A stretch of DNA of 64,000 nt, from assembly GCA_022984795.1 (NCBI GenBank), contig JALIHJ010000006.1, forward strand, positions 275,177 through 339,176, written 5' to 3'. Below, in pieces: positions 28,142 to 36,886 of this stretch (its first letter is position 1; the number at the start of each line of letters is the position of its first letter). The notes under the pieces were generated by a model that was given only the letters and a program-made list of their open reading frames with translations, searched no databases and was not told where the DNA came from. The stretch is from Fabrea salina (lineage: Eukaryota > Ciliophora > Heterotrichea > Heterotrichida > Fabreidae). Made by a program: the position numbers and the translations under genes.

Positions 28142-28453
28142 TTAATTAGGTTTAAATGAATGCGAAGCAGTTTTCACCACCTTAGCGCCTATAACTAGTT
28201 TGGCGTTGCCTGCGTACACGTAAGCCTCCTGAAGTCCCAAGTCGTTCAAAATCGGAGTGATGCCTTCAAGTCCGTAGTATTCCAGAACTACTTCTTTGCA
28301 AGTTTTGTTTTCTAGCTCTATTTCGTGCACCACTCTCAGCAACTCTTCCAAACTTTTAGGTCTTTTGTCCAAAGCAACTCTGTTGTCCTGTATAACTATT
28401 TCCAAAGGTGCAGTGTAAGGCACCGTTTCAGAGCAAGAACAATTACACCCCAT
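28142..28453 (-). CDS. Small protein with MGCNCSC N-terminus, 103 aa
   Basis: Starts MGCNCSCSE: Gly2 and three cysteines, a strong pattern for dual N-myristoylation and palmitoylation. The remainder has an acidic helix (LEELLRVVHEIELENKT) and hydrophobic strands (AYVYAGNAKLVIGAKVVKTA). I recognise no domain. It lies 49 bp upstream of the Kelch start and 34 bp downstream of the tRNA-Glu on the same strand. Confidence 0.65.
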   Translation of the reverse strand: MGCNCSCSETVPYTAPLEIVIQDNRVALDKRPKSLEELLRVVHEIELENKTCKEVVLEYYGLEGITPILNDLGLQEAYVYAGNAKLVIGAKVVKTASHSFKPN

Positions 28454-28481
28454 TATAATTTAATAAGTTGCAAAACCCAAC

Positions 28482-28486
28482 AAAAA
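28482..28486 (-). terminator. Pol III T5 terminator of tRNA-Glu
   Basis: Five consecutive T on the transcribed strand immediately after the tRNA discriminator base. Confidence 0.8.
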
Positions 28487-28560
28487 TTCCGCAACCGGGA
28501 CTCGAACCCGGGTCTTTCGGGTGAGAGCCGAAGATCCTAACCAGACTAGACTATTGCGGA
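28487..28560 (-). tRNA. tRNA-Glu(CTC)
   Basis: The complement folds as a cloverleaf: acceptor stem TCCGCAA/TTGCGGA, a D arm of the usual Glu type with a 9-nt loop, anticodon stem TTCGG/CCGAA with loop CTCTCAC, and T arm CCGGG/CCCGG with TTCGAGT. The anticodon CTC reads GAG (glutamate). The discriminator is A (28487), and it is directly followed by a run of five T on the transcribed strand (28482-28486), an expected Pol III terminator. No intron is present. Confidence 0.95.
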
Positions 28561-28634
28561 TTGGTTTTATAGTCTACCTAAGCTTTTTATATCTTTAGTG
28601 GCAACAACTGGCGCACCAGCAACTACTTATAAAT

Positions 28635-28898
28635 ATGTCAGAGTCCAAAGAAGCCTTCACGAGGTTACTGAGAACCATTCCCAAAGTTGAGCACGGACCC
28701 GGGTTCAGTACGGACTCTCTGTACCAGCAGTTCTACACCCAAGAAAAGCCACTTATCATTGAAGGAATTCTCAGCCCTTTCTTTCTGAACTCAGTCAAAC
28801 TTGCTAGTTCCAGGCAAGACCAATACAACCTTCTCTACGGAAAGTACAAGCAAATTTCTAACCTCATGCAGGAACTCTTTCAGCTTAAAAATCAATAA
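28635..28898 (+). CDS. Small unknown protein, 87 aa
   Basis: ATG-started frame MSESKEAFTRLLRTIPKVEHG with a helical C-terminal half (LLYGKYKQISNLMQELFQLKNQ). It has the codon style of the surrounding genes. No family recognised. It lies 74 bp from the tRNA and is divergent from it. Confidence 0.6.
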   Translation: MSESKEAFTRLLRTIPKVEHGPGFSTDSLYQQFYTQEKPLIIEGILSPFFLNSVKLASSRQDQYNLLYGKYKQISNLMQELFQLKNQ

Positions 28899-28961
28899 CA
28901 ATTACTAGTCAAAATGGGCTATTTAACACTTAGGTAATAATTAAAGGTAATCTATAATAAT

Positions 28962-30860
28962 ATGGGCGAACCTATAAAACTTGGCCAAGAGCCAATTCAA
29001 CTAGGCCAAGAATTCAGGGACTTCAAGTCGATTTCCAGAACAAAGCCTGAAGTTTCTTCTTTCTACCTGTGCTTTGGAACAGCTCTTTTGGAGGCCATAA
29101 ACCGCTTTAAGTTGTCACCTCCACACTACAATGCTATCACAAAAAAACTCAGCAGTTGCCTTGACCACATGATCACCGACATAAACGAAAACGGAACTAA
29201 CCAACAAAAAGCCAACCTCGAAAGAATCGGAATTTTCAGGCAGCTGCTAGGCATCATGCAGGACAAAACTAACTATGACATTGCAACTTGCAAAAGGTTC
29301 GTTAACTACTACTTGAATGAACAGAACCAAAGCCAAAGAGCAGGCCAGTCCATAGAGTGGACTGTCCGCGAACTCATGTGCCACGCCAACCGAGGGAAAA
29401 GGGACATAGTTAACGAAATACAAAACAGACAGGCCTTTAAGGTCGGAGTAAGGGAGGTTAACCTTCAAAACATGCTTAACTCTCTTAAAGTGCACCTTCT
29501 AATCATAGGATCTCAACAGGCCAAGTTCATTCAGTGCAACGACAACAACCAACTGCCCCTCATAACTCTTTACTTAGAAGGCGACTCCAACTACTCCTTG
29601 ATTTACCACCAAAGGCATCTAGAAGTTGATGAAAGTGGCCAGGCTAGTCTCTCAATTGATAATTACCCCTTCATAACTACTTCTCAAGAAGAACAGAAAA
29701 AAACCTCTCCATCCAACCACGCACCTGTGCAAGTACTCCCTCAAAACCTCGTCCAAAGTTCTACATCCGTCTCTGACTCGTCTTTAACCTCTCTCTTTGA
29801 GGCAATCATCCCTGCTATTGACTTTTCCAAGCTTGAAGATCCTGAAAAACTCCAAAGTCATTTGCAAAAGGTCCAAGAAAGCAACCCTGAACTCCAGAAA
29901 ACCCTTGAAAAGATCACTCGGTCTTTAAAACAACAACCAACTAACCAATTTGCACCTGCCCAGCCTACTCCTAAACAAAATTCCTACCCCCCAGTTCAAA
30001 CTCCTTCTGGACCCCAATTTCCCCAAGTAAAGGCTCCTGCTAACCAAGGACCCCCGGTCTCTCCACCTGTTCAGAATTATCAAGCACATAACCCCATGGA
30101 AAACCAATTCCAGCAATTGTCAGATTCTGGGCACCAATTTCCCCAAGTACAGGCTCCTGGAAACCAAGGATATTCTCCGGCAACTCCGCCTAGGCAAGGA
30201 CCTCCACCAGTGGTTCCACCTAGCCAAGGACCTCCACCAGTGGCTCCACCTATTCAGGGTTCTCAAGCATATCAGCCACCTCTTGTGCGTCCTCCAGTAA
30301 ATACACCTAACCAAGGACCTCCGATCTCTCCACCTATTCAGGGTTCTCAAGCACATCAGCCACCTGCTGTGCGTCCTCCGGTAAACCCACCTAACCAAGG
30401 ACCTCCGGTAAATCCACCTGCTGTGCGTCCTCCGGTAAACCCATCTAACCAAGGGCCTCCGATCTCTCCACCTATTCAGAATTATCAAGCACATCAACCA
30501 CCTCCTGTGCGTCCTCCAGTAAATACACCTAACCAAGGACCTCCACCAGTGATTCCACCTAACCCGATGAAAAACCAATTCCAGCAATCGCAAAACTTCC
30601 CCTCTGTATTTCCGCTCAACCAACCTAAAAATCAGCCTCCTTTAGTCCGACCTCCAGTGTCTTCAAGGCCACCCTGCGTTGCTTGCAGAAACCAAAAAGA
30701 CGATGATGAATTTTCAATTGTCTGTCCAGAACATAAAATATGCAATCTGTGCAGAGTTTCAAATTTCAAATCTGGAGACCAATCCTGTCCGAGATGCAAA
30801 AGAGACTATTCACCAGGAGAAGTTGAAACTTTACAAGTTTTACAGTTCAGTCTGGGTTAA
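28962..30860 (+). CDS. Inactive-looking otubain-like domain, Pro-rich repeats and a C-terminal zinc-finger-like module, 632 aa
   Basis: The N-terminal region resembles the otubain (peptidase C65) fold: EFRDFKSISRTKPEVSSFYLCFGTALLEAI aligns with the usual RTRxDGNCFYRxF...YLE, but Ser33 occupies the catalytic Cys position. At the other end, SNYSLIYHQ has Asn210 where the catalytic His (GHYDxLY) is expected. So it may bind ubiquitin without cleaving it. Residues about 335-555 are degenerate Pro-rich repeats (NQGPPVxPP). The C-terminus (about 570-632) has CxxC pairs (CVACRN, CNLCRV, CPRCKR) resembling a RING/IBR-like zinc ribbon. The fold assignment is inferred from motif layout. Confidence 0.7.
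   Translation: MGEPIKLGQEPIQLGQEFRDFKSISRTKPEVSSFYLCFGTALLEAINRFKLSPPHYNAITKKLSSCLDHMITDINENGTNQQKANLERIGIFRQLLGIMQDKTNYDIATCKRFVNYYLNEQNQSQRAGQSIEWTVRELMCHANRGKRDIVNEIQNRQAFKVGVREVNLQNMLNSLKVHLLIIGSQQAKFIQCNDNNQLPLITLYLEGDSNYSLIYHQRHLEVDESGQASLSIDNYPFITTSQEEQKKTSPSNHAPVQVLPQNLVQSSTSVSDSSLTSLFEAIIPAIDFSKLEDPEKLQSHLQKVQESNPELQKTLEKITRSLKQQPTNQFAPAQPTPKQNSYPPVQTPSGPQFPQVKAPANQGPPVSPPVQNYQAHNPMENQFQQLSDSGHQFPQVQAPGNQGYSPATPPRQGPPPVVPPSQGPPPVAPPIQGSQAYQPPLVRPPVNTPNQGPPISPPIQGSQAHQPPAVRPPVNPPNQGPPVNPPAVRPPVNPSNQGPPISPPIQNYQAHQPPPVRPPVNTPNQGPPPVIPPNPMKNQFQQSQNFPSVFPLNQPKNQPPLVRPPVSSRPPCVACRNQKDDDEFSIVCPEHKICNLCRVSNFKSGDQSCPRCKRDYSPGEVETLQVLQFSLG
30160..30560 (+). repeat. Degenerate Pro-rich coding repeats
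   Basis: Tandem imperfect units such as cctaaccaaggacctcc and cctgctgtgcgtcctcc recur within the otubain-like gene. They encode NQGPPxxPP, VRPPVN and IQGSQAHQPP, and the unit length varies, suggesting slippage or unequal exchange. Confidence 0.8.
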
Positions 30861-30864
30861 TTAA

Positions 30865-33300
30865 TTAAACTTTGTCAGTGAAGCTTCCAGAGTTGGACTG
30901 GTTTTCCTCCAAAGAGTCCACACTTTCCGTGAACTTTACTATGGAGTCTTCTTTGTCTGAAAGGTTGTCTACGGGGATTCTGAGAGTGCTTTTTTTCTCT
31001 TCGATGTTTCTGGAGTACCGCAAACTAGTTTCTACTCCGTAGGGTTCTTTGGGGAGTTCTGGCGAAAAGTCCGAAACTGAACCTTGGTTGAAGTTTTGGG
31101 TACAGGACCTTCTAGGCTTGTACACGAAGCTTCTGTCCATAAGTGCTTTTTGGGAGTACTTGTGGAAGTGGTTGCGACTTCCAAACACTTCTACTATTTT
31201 TTCAGTGTTTCTGGAAGAGTTCCTTCGCAAAGTAGAGTTGAAGGAAACTTCCCTTGAGTAAAGCTTCATCTCTGTTTGGTGGGGCTTTACTCTGTGCTTC
31301 CCATAGTCTTTTTCAAGTCTCTTGGCAAAGAACCTTTCGTCTAGGAAAAAAAGAACACCTCCCACGAACCTTATGCAGAGTATTGCAGCTCCTATCAACC
31401 CAATCATGTACACTATCCAGTAGTTCCCCCCCTCTCCTTCTTCAGCAGCCTTTTCTTGGTTTATCTTGTCAAGAGTGTCTAGGAAGTACGCAAAGGACCC
31501 GTTACTAAGTACCCAAACTATCACCCAACGTCCTCTGAACTCTTCAAACTCTTCCAGCTTGCTTTTCTCGTCTTCGTTTAGTTGGTCAGGACGGTTCCCC
31601 CAGGTGCAGTCGTGGACATTGCAAATCGAGTAGATCAAAAACATGTTCACGTAAGTAGGAGTTAAAAACACAAACTGCAGAACTCCTTTCAACACTACAA
31701 CAACTGCATTGTTGATCAGTATTATAATTGCAAAGGCCAGAATCGAACCATACATTATGTAAGCTATCCACTGCTGGTCGAACTCTGCACTTGCTAAGTA
31801 ACTTGCCATGAAAAACATCGCAAGCAGCATGTAGGCCCCCAGAACTACTGAAATGATGTTTAAAGTCGACTCAATTCTTTTAGGCTTCACACTCAGTGAA
31901 AGTATCAACAGCAAAACCAGTATAGCTACGTACAAAAGGATAAACGCACGTCCTGAGTCAATTACGTTGTCAAACTCGTAACCCAGAGTGGAGTTCCTCA
32001 CTGTGATGGAAAATACCAAGTAAAAAGACCCCACCATGAGCCAAGTAAATATTACATTGACTACATAATACAACATCAAAAAGCAAATTGCAAGTTTCCT
32101 GCAACACGAGTGGTTGCTGTTGCAGATGCGGTTGCACTTCCTCAAAGTGTCAATCAAAGCAAACCAAGAACCGTTAATCCACCTTCTGCGCTGTGCCAAA
32201 AGTATCGGCAGTTTGTCAGGAACGTCTGTCCCAGCTACTGACTCGCGCACGTAACGCAGTATGTTGTTGCGACCTTCTTTGCAAACCAAAGAGTGACACA
32301 AAACCCTGTCTTCCGCTAAGTAAATGTTAGAGTTGAAAGCGTCCATTTTGTGAGGCCACCTCAAAGACTTGAAGTAGTCTTGCCACAAACTGTCTCCCTG
32401 GAGTGCTTCCCACCGGTAAGCACTGAAGGCTCCAGGAAGCACTGTGATGTACCCCACAATGCTTTCAAGAGCTTTGTCGAAGATGTGGCCGAATTTGTAC
32501 TCCACTACTTGGGCCGAAACTACGAAGTTCCACATGTTGGTAGTGATGGGTTTGATTTCTCCACAGCACCCAGCCACTCTGGGGTCTACTTCCATTGCTT
32601 CAAACAAGTAAAAAAGTGCTTTTTCGTCAGGTTTGGTGCCTACGTCTAGAAGCATGCAGTATTTGGGCTGGATGGCTTCGCAAAAGCCTCCGAAGTACCA
32701 AAGGTGGGAGTTAAGTTTGCGCTTGTTGGCTTGTTTGACACACCAAAACAAGTTCAAAGGCAACTTTTCATTGCCTTCGCTTTCGTACTGCTGCATAAAG
32801 CAATGTGCTATTTCGTCGTACTCGTTTTCAATTCCTACGTCGAAGTTAAGTAAGTTTTCGCAGTTGTACCTGTTCTTTATTAAGTCAGCGTCAAAGAACC
32901 TTTGGAAGAATTCGTGTTCTTGGTAAACTTTGAGGAAGGGACCCATTCCGTCAACAATCACAATGCAGGCTATTTCTTCAGGGGGAATCCCCCCTGACTC
33001 AAAGTGCCTTAAGTTGTCGCAAATCCCGTCTAGGGTCTGTATCACTTCTTCGGGGTTTTCGTTGTACATAGCAATCACTATCAAGAACTTGCACTCGCCT
33101 TCCGATAGTCTGGTCAGTAGGTTGGAGTCTTTGTTGTCAATGAGTTCCAAACCCGATGCTCTTTTGAGACAGTGGACAGTTTTTCCTTCTTTTGAACTTT
33201 CTAAGTTCACTTCTTTCCTCAGTTTAAGTAGTTGGTACTCCATTCTGTGTCTTTCAGTACTTAGTGACTCAGTGCCATAGTTAGACTCGCCGGGTTTCAT
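30865..33300 (-). CDS. Chitin synthase (GT2, multi-pass membrane), 811 aa
   Basis: Polymerises UDP-GlcNAc into chitin at a membrane. The catalytic region (about 60-410) contains IVIAMYNENPEE, IVDGMGP, LLDVGTKP, VLPGAFSAYRWE, AEDRVLC and QRRRWINGSW: the donor/metal motifs, the acceptor LPGAFSAYR, the EDR and the product-binding QRRRW of chitin synthases. About seven membrane helices follow in the C-terminal half (about 400-650), then a basic, Ser-rich cytoplasmic tail. Heterotrich ciliates form chitin-containing cyst walls, a plausible role. It is divergent from a small zinc-finger gene with 15 bp between starts. Confidence 0.92.
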   Translation of the reverse strand: MKPGESNYGTESLSTERHRMEYQLLKLRKEVNLESSKEGKTVHCLKRASGLELIDNKDSNLLTRLSEGECKFLIVIAMYNENPEEVIQTLDGICDNLRHFESGGIPPEEIACIVIVDGMGPFLKVYQEHEFFQRFFDADLIKNRYNCENLLNFDVGIENEYDEIAHCFMQQYESEGNEKLPLNLFWCVKQANKRKLNSHLWYFGGFCEAIQPKYCMLLDVGTKPDEKALFYLFEAMEVDPRVAGCCGEIKPITTNMWNFVVSAQVVEYKFGHIFDKALESIVGYITVLPGAFSAYRWEALQGDSLWQDYFKSLRWPHKMDAFNSNIYLAEDRVLCHSLVCKEGRNNILRYVRESVAGTDVPDKLPILLAQRRRWINGSWFALIDTLRKCNRICNSNHSCCRKLAICFLMLYYVVNVIFTWLMVGSFYLVFSITVRNSTLGYEFDNVIDSGRAFILLYVAILVLLLILSLSVKPKRIESTLNIISVVLGAYMLLAMFFMASYLASAEFDQQWIAYIMYGSILAFAIIILINNAVVVVLKGVLQFVFLTPTYVNMFLIYSICNVHDCTWGNRPDQLNEDEKSKLEEFEEFRGRWVIVWVLSNGSFAYFLDTLDKINQEKAAEEGEGGNYWIVYMIGLIGAAILCIRFVGGVLFFLDERFFAKRLEKDYGKHRVKPHQTEMKLYSREVSFNSTLRRNSSRNTEKIVEVFGSRNHFHKYSQKALMDRSFVYKPRRSCTQNFNQGSVSDFSPELPKEPYGVETSLRYSRNIEEKKSTLRIPVDNLSDKEDSIVKFTESVDSLEENQSNSGSFTDKV

Positions 33301-33315
33301 ATTTATATCTCGTTA

Positions 33316-33603
33316 ATGAGTCAAGTTTACTCCAAGTTAGAAGAACTGCTTACTAAAGCCAACTCTAAACTCAAGCAGTGCCAGGAACTACTTGAAAATA
33401 TAAATGACTCTAGGTTTGGACTCCCCCAACCACTTTGTCCTGTTTGTGACTGGAGTTTCCCCAAAAACTTCACTGAACAAGAAAAAACCCACCACGTTGA
33501 AAGGTGTTTGGAAGAAGAAAGTTTAGCACTTCCTGCCAAACGCTATTTAAGTCCAAAGCCCCACAAAGCAAAAAAGAGAATTAAAGCTACCAAAACCACT
33601 TAA
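33316..33603 (+). CDS. Small coiled-coil/C2HC zinc-finger protein, 95 aa
   Basis: A short coiled coil (about 5-28) followed by a zinc-finger-like CPVCDWSFPKN...HHVERC (about 42-64, two Cys, then His-His and Cys), and a basic Lys-rich tail. The layout resembles UBZ-type fingers of ubiquitin readers, but it is short and unverified. Divergent from chitin synthase. Confidence 0.7.
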   Translation: MSQVYSKLEELLTKANSKLKQCQELLENINDSRFGLPQPLCPVCDWSFPKNFTEQEKTHHVERCLEEESLALPAKRYLSPKPHKAKKRIKATKTT

Positions 33604-33608
33604 AAACA

Positions 33609-34043
33609 TTAGTTCTGTTTAAGCTTGTTTTTGTAGTTCCTGTACTGTGTTGAAATGTTTTCGTACTTTTGTCTCAACTCGTGGTTTGGAGACTTGAAGA
33701 TAAGTACTGCCCTCGCAGCTTGGCCTGCTTCAGAGGGCTTTTCAGCTATAGTCTCCATCATCTCTGCTAAGTAGTAAGGACTCAAAAGCAACTTAATGGT
33801 GAAGAACCCACAACCCATGAAAAAAAGCCTCAAAGGCCACCTCTTCATAAAGGTAAGTGAAGCACCCACTGTAGCAGCAATGCACACCAAAGTAGAGCGT
33901 CCTTGTCTCGCACGGATTTGTTCTAGGTCCTCCGAGTCAGGCACCACCAACTGCAAAGAGTTGATTTTTTCCAAAGCCACTCTAGCAGCCTTCTGCCTTT
34001 CTATTTCTTTTTCGAACTTTTCTTTGAAAACTCGGTAGTACAT
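33609..34043 (-). CDS. Unknown small membrane protein, 144 aa
   Basis: Basic N-terminal helix (MYYRVFKEKFEKEIERQKAARVALEKI), then two hydrophobic stretches, about 53-66 (LVCIAATVGASLTF) and about 71-87 (LRLFFMGCGFFTIKLLL), and a polar C-terminal helix. Compatible with an organelle-membrane protein. No recognised family. Convergent, 5 bp from the zinc-finger gene. Confidence 0.65.
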   Translation of the reverse strand: MYYRVFKEKFEKEIERQKAARVALEKINSLQLVVPDSEDLEQIRARQGRSTLVCIAATVGASLTFMKRWPLRLFFMGCGFFTIKLLLSPYYLAEMMETIAEKPSEAGQAARAVLIFKSPNHELRQKYENISTQYRNYKNKLKQN

Positions 34044-34075
34044 CCTGCTTTTTATTAACTTAATTGGACACTTAA

Positions 34076-35095
34076 TTATTCCTGGACTTCAAAAAACAAA
34101 CCCGTTTCGTCTTTTTGTCGGTAGTTGAAAGGCAGGAACCAAAACCAAGGGTTCCTTCCCAGGGCCTCTTGGAAGTTTTTGTAAGTCCCCAAGTCAAAGG
34201 GCGACTTTTGGCTGTATAAAGTGTGCTTTTTCTGGCGTCTTTTTTCGCAGTACTCAATTGTGGTGTAGTTGTTGGAAATCATCCAAAAATGGAAAATGCA
34301 AAACCCTATCAAGGCCACCCCCAGCATCACCATCAACGAGTAAGAAAGCACTATGTAAAAGCTCAAAAAAGCTGACTGGTCGGGGTCAGCCACTGTCACC
34401 ACCACTGTTTCCCAAAAGGTCCCCATAAATACTGCCAAAGCCAACGCTCCGTAAAATACCATTTGGAAAAAGTATTTGTAGTTGTAAAAGCCCACACAGT
34501 TAGCCACCCAGTTGCAGTGGTGGTCCATCTTAAGGTTGCACCTGTCACACTGTTTGCAGTGATGAGTCCGGTCAGGCTTCCTCTTAGTGCACCTTCCACA
34601 AGTGCGTACGTCGCCAGTTTCGGATCGTTCAACAAGCCGCAAACGAGTTTCGGAGTCAGAAGAGTTGGAGTCTTCGTCACTTGGGATATCCCAAGGCTTT
34701 TCTTGGGGTATGGACCCTGGGTCTACTCTGATGCACTGGACATGCGCTACTGAAATGCAGCCTACAGTCCAAGTCACCACTGCAAAAAAGATCCACCCTC
34801 TCAAGCGGGCGTTGCTTTTTTCAGAGTCAGTGTGCCAGTAGTAGAGTTCAGGGGGGTCATCCTTGTCTGTAACTAAAGGAACTACATAAAAAGCTACGTA
34901 AGTGGTGTAGCCTACCACAACTAGCAGGGTCAAAACCACCACTGGCATGTAAATAGCTAAGTAGTACAAAGCGAGTCTTAGGCGCTGGGTGAAACTTGCC
35001 TCTTTCCAAGGAGGAATGGCATCTTTGATTTCTTCCTTAGCTTGTTCATATAAACTTTCATAGTTGAGGGAACCACGCGATTCTGAAAATGCCAT
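34076..35095 (-). CDS. DHHC palmitoyltransferase, 339 aa
   Basis: S-palmitoyltransferase. The Cys-rich domain (about 160-215) shows CGRCTKRKPDRTHHCKQCDRCNLKMDHHCNWVANCVGFYNYKYF: complete zinc ligands and the DHHC active site. Four membrane helices: two before (about 40-65, 97-118) and two after (about 205-230, 248-275). The N-terminus MAFSESRGSLNYES is cytoplasmic. Several proteins in this window carry MGC-type palmitoylation motifs and could be substrates, though that is inference. Divergent from the Sfi1-like gene. Confidence 0.95.
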   Translation of the reverse strand: MAFSESRGSLNYESLYEQAKEEIKDAIPPWKEASFTQRLRLALYYLAIYMPVVVLTLLVVVGYTTYVAFYVVPLVTDKDDPPELYYWHTDSEKSNARLRGWIFFAVVTWTVGCISVAHVQCIRVDPGSIPQEKPWDIPSDEDSNSSDSETRLRLVERSETGDVRTCGRCTKRKPDRTHHCKQCDRCNLKMDHHCNWVANCVGFYNYKYFFQMVFYGALALAVFMGTFWETVVVTVADPDQSAFLSFYIVLSYSLMVMLGVALIGFCIFHFWMISNNYTTIEYCEKRRQKKHTLYSQKSPFDLGTYKNFQEALGRNPWFWFLPFNYRQKDETGLFFEVQE

Positions 35096-35114
35096 TTATT
35101 CGTTTTCATACAAT

Positions 35115-36497
35115 ATGAATTCACAAAAGATCCAGTCTTTCAAAAAAGACATTCTACTGCTGTCTGAATATGCTAGTTCCCAACAAAGGTTTTCTCAAAA
35201 AATGCAGACTTTGCTTCAAAAACTGACACTTGAACTCCAAGAAGTAGGAGTTGACACTCAAGAAGTAGTCCAAACTCTGGAGTCTGGAGACAATTGTTAC
35301 CAACCAAGGGGTTTGATGATGGCTTTGTGCTTAAACAAACCCTACAGAAGAACTTCGCGGAGTTTTTTGAATTTTGGGTTCCACCTCCTCAAAGGACTGT
35401 TCAAAGACTCCAAAAGAACTAGTTCTCGCGCCAGAACTTCTTCGAAAAGTCACTCCTTTAAAAGAGTTACTGCCAAAACCATGTCAGTTCTCCTCGCTCA
35501 GGTCTTTTCGAAAAGACTCAGTTCCTCCTTCTGCCAAATGAAGTCTTTGTCCCAAATGAAAGCTTTTTCAGAGGCTACTTCCAAAAAAGTTCTTTGCAGG
35601 CACTTTTTTGCTTGGAAGAGTTCTTTTAAAGTTCTTTTAAAAAGGAAAACTGCCTTGAAAAGCTGTGTGTGCATTTTCAAGAGAAAACTAAACACTAAGT
35701 TGCAAACATTTTATAGAAATGGCTTAAGAACCGCCAAGTGTGCTCAACACTTAACTAAACTCTTTCGGGTTTGCCGAAGGTATGCTTTGAGTTCCACTCT
35801 AACACTGTGGAGCAGCAAGTTGTTTAAAAAAACCTCACTCAAACCCAAGTTCGTGCCCAAAACAAAACTGCTCTACAAGCAAATTGCTCAAAAGTTCAGG
35901 TCCCGGAAAACCCACATTCCAACTAGTCCACTTAAGTCAATCCAAGCCTTCAACAAAAATCACTTCTATTCAACTCAAAAGGCCTTTAAAAAGTGGGCCT
36001 TGGAGTCTAAAGAATTCACTAAAAAACTAGATACTTTCAGACTCAAAAGGTTGTTCAAGGGGTGGAGAAAAGCTCTGGAAGTCCAAAAGTACATCAAAGT
36101 TAACTTTCTTTGCAGCGTCTTAAACAACCTCTCGACCAAAAAACTCAGAAGTCAGCTTTGTTTAAGCTTCAAACAACTCAAAGAAGCCTCTGCAGTCGAC
36201 TTTGCAAGAGTCATCAAAACAGTCAAGTTAGTTCACACCTTTAGAAAACTGTACATCAGAAAACTTGCGAACTGTTTTGCCCTTTGGTATGCCTTTAACC
36301 TCCGCAGCAAAGTGTTACTCTGTGAGTGCCAAACTACCACTAGCCAAAAGTACCTAGAGACTCCCTCCAACATCCACCACTACATTGACCAAATGTACAA
36401 GTACTCTGGGTACAACTCCCGGATTTCTTACTACTCAAATGTTTCTACTTCTCCGCCTAGTTTTTACTCCAACAGTTCTTCGCCTTTCCAAATTTAA
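35115..36497 (+). CDS. Sfi1-like centrin-binding repeat protein, 460 aa
   Basis: The ATG at 35115 (MNSQKIQS) replaces an upstream extension that lacks ATG. Much of the protein is very basic helix with recurrent Phe/Trp spacings such as CRHFFAWKSSFK, LTLWSSKLFKK, FKKWALESKEF, RLFKGWRKALEV and FALWYAF. These resemble Sfi1 repeats, which bind centrin along helices in centrioles and basal bodies. It is short next to yeast Sfi1. Its TAA (36495-36497) abuts the stop of the small minus-strand gene (36498) exactly. Confidence 0.75.
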   Translation: MNSQKIQSFKKDILLLSEYASSQQRFSQKMQTLLQKLTLELQEVGVDTQEVVQTLESGDNCYQPRGLMMALCLNKPYRRTSRSFLNFGFHLLKGLFKDSKRTSSRARTSSKSHSFKRVTAKTMSVLLAQVFSKRLSSSFCQMKSLSQMKAFSEATSKKVLCRHFFAWKSSFKVLLKRKTALKSCVCIFKRKLNTKLQTFYRNGLRTAKCAQHLTKLFRVCRRYALSSTLTLWSSKLFKKTSLKPKFVPKTKLLYKQIAQKFRSRKTHIPTSPLKSIQAFNKNHFYSTQKAFKKWALESKEFTKKLDTFRLKRLFKGWRKALEVQKYIKVNFLCSVLNNLSTKKLRSQLCLSFKQLKEASAVDFARVIKTVKLVHTFRKLYIRKLANCFALWYAFNLRSKVLLCECQTTTSQKYLETPSNIHHYIDQMYKYSGYNSRISYYSNVSTSPPSFYSNSSSPFQI

Positions 36498-36650
36498 TTA
36501 AATCTCATAATTACTATTAATTAGCCTCCCTGGACTCTGCTGGGGACTTTTTTCTTTAGGAGAGTTTTTGTCGTTGCGAACTAAGGGCTTTTCTTCGGAT
36601 AACACAGCTTCCGAACTAACTTCATTGCACACACTACAGCAACTTCCCAT
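36498..36650 (-). CDS. Tiny MGSCCSVC lipidation-type protein, 50 aa
   Basis: A 50-codon frame from the ATG complement at 36648-36650 to TAA at 36498-36500, directly abutting the Sfi1-like stop. It starts MGSCCSVCNEV: Gly2 and clustered Cys4, Cys5 and Cys8, a strong N-myristoylation/palmitoylation pattern. The rest is polar and disordered (SEEKPLVRNDKNSPKEKSPQQS). It is divergent from the 63-aa gene (27 bp between starts). The exact tiling between neighbours argues that it is real despite its size. Confidence 0.65.
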   Translation of the reverse strand: MGSCCSVCNEVSSEAVLSEEKPLVRNDKNSPKEKSPQQSPGRLINSNYEI

Positions 36651-36677
36651 TTTAATTACTATTCAAATGATAATTAA

Positions 36678-36869
36678 ATGGAATCCAAAGAGAAAAAATT
36701 AAGGTGCTGCAAGTCTCAAAGTGAGCTCATTATGGAAGACGCAGAAGACCTACAAGTACTTAAGCAGCATACACTCAAACAGGAAACCCAGTTGGTCTCT
36801 ATCAAACACCAAATTTCCGAAATAAGGTCAGACTGGCTGAAACTCAAACAGATGATCAAAGACATTTAA
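36678..36869 (+). CDS. Small coiled-coil protein, 63 aa
   Basis: MESKEKKLRCCKSQSELIMEDAEDLQVLKQHTLKQETQLVSIKHQI, helical through the end with heptad spacing. No family recognised. It tiles the gap between the 50-aa gene and PACRGL (17 bp to the PACRGL stop), which supports it. Confidence 0.6.
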   Translation: MESKEKKLRCCKSQSELIMEDAEDLQVLKQHTLKQETQLVSIKHQISEIRSDWLKLKQMIKDI

Positions 36870-36886
36870 ATGTAATTAGTAACAAC

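Noticed and set aside
34046-34060. A 15-nt gttaataaaaagcag just before the 144-aa gene's ATG
   Set aside because: Starts GTTA, not GTAA, and there is no upstream coding exon to join.
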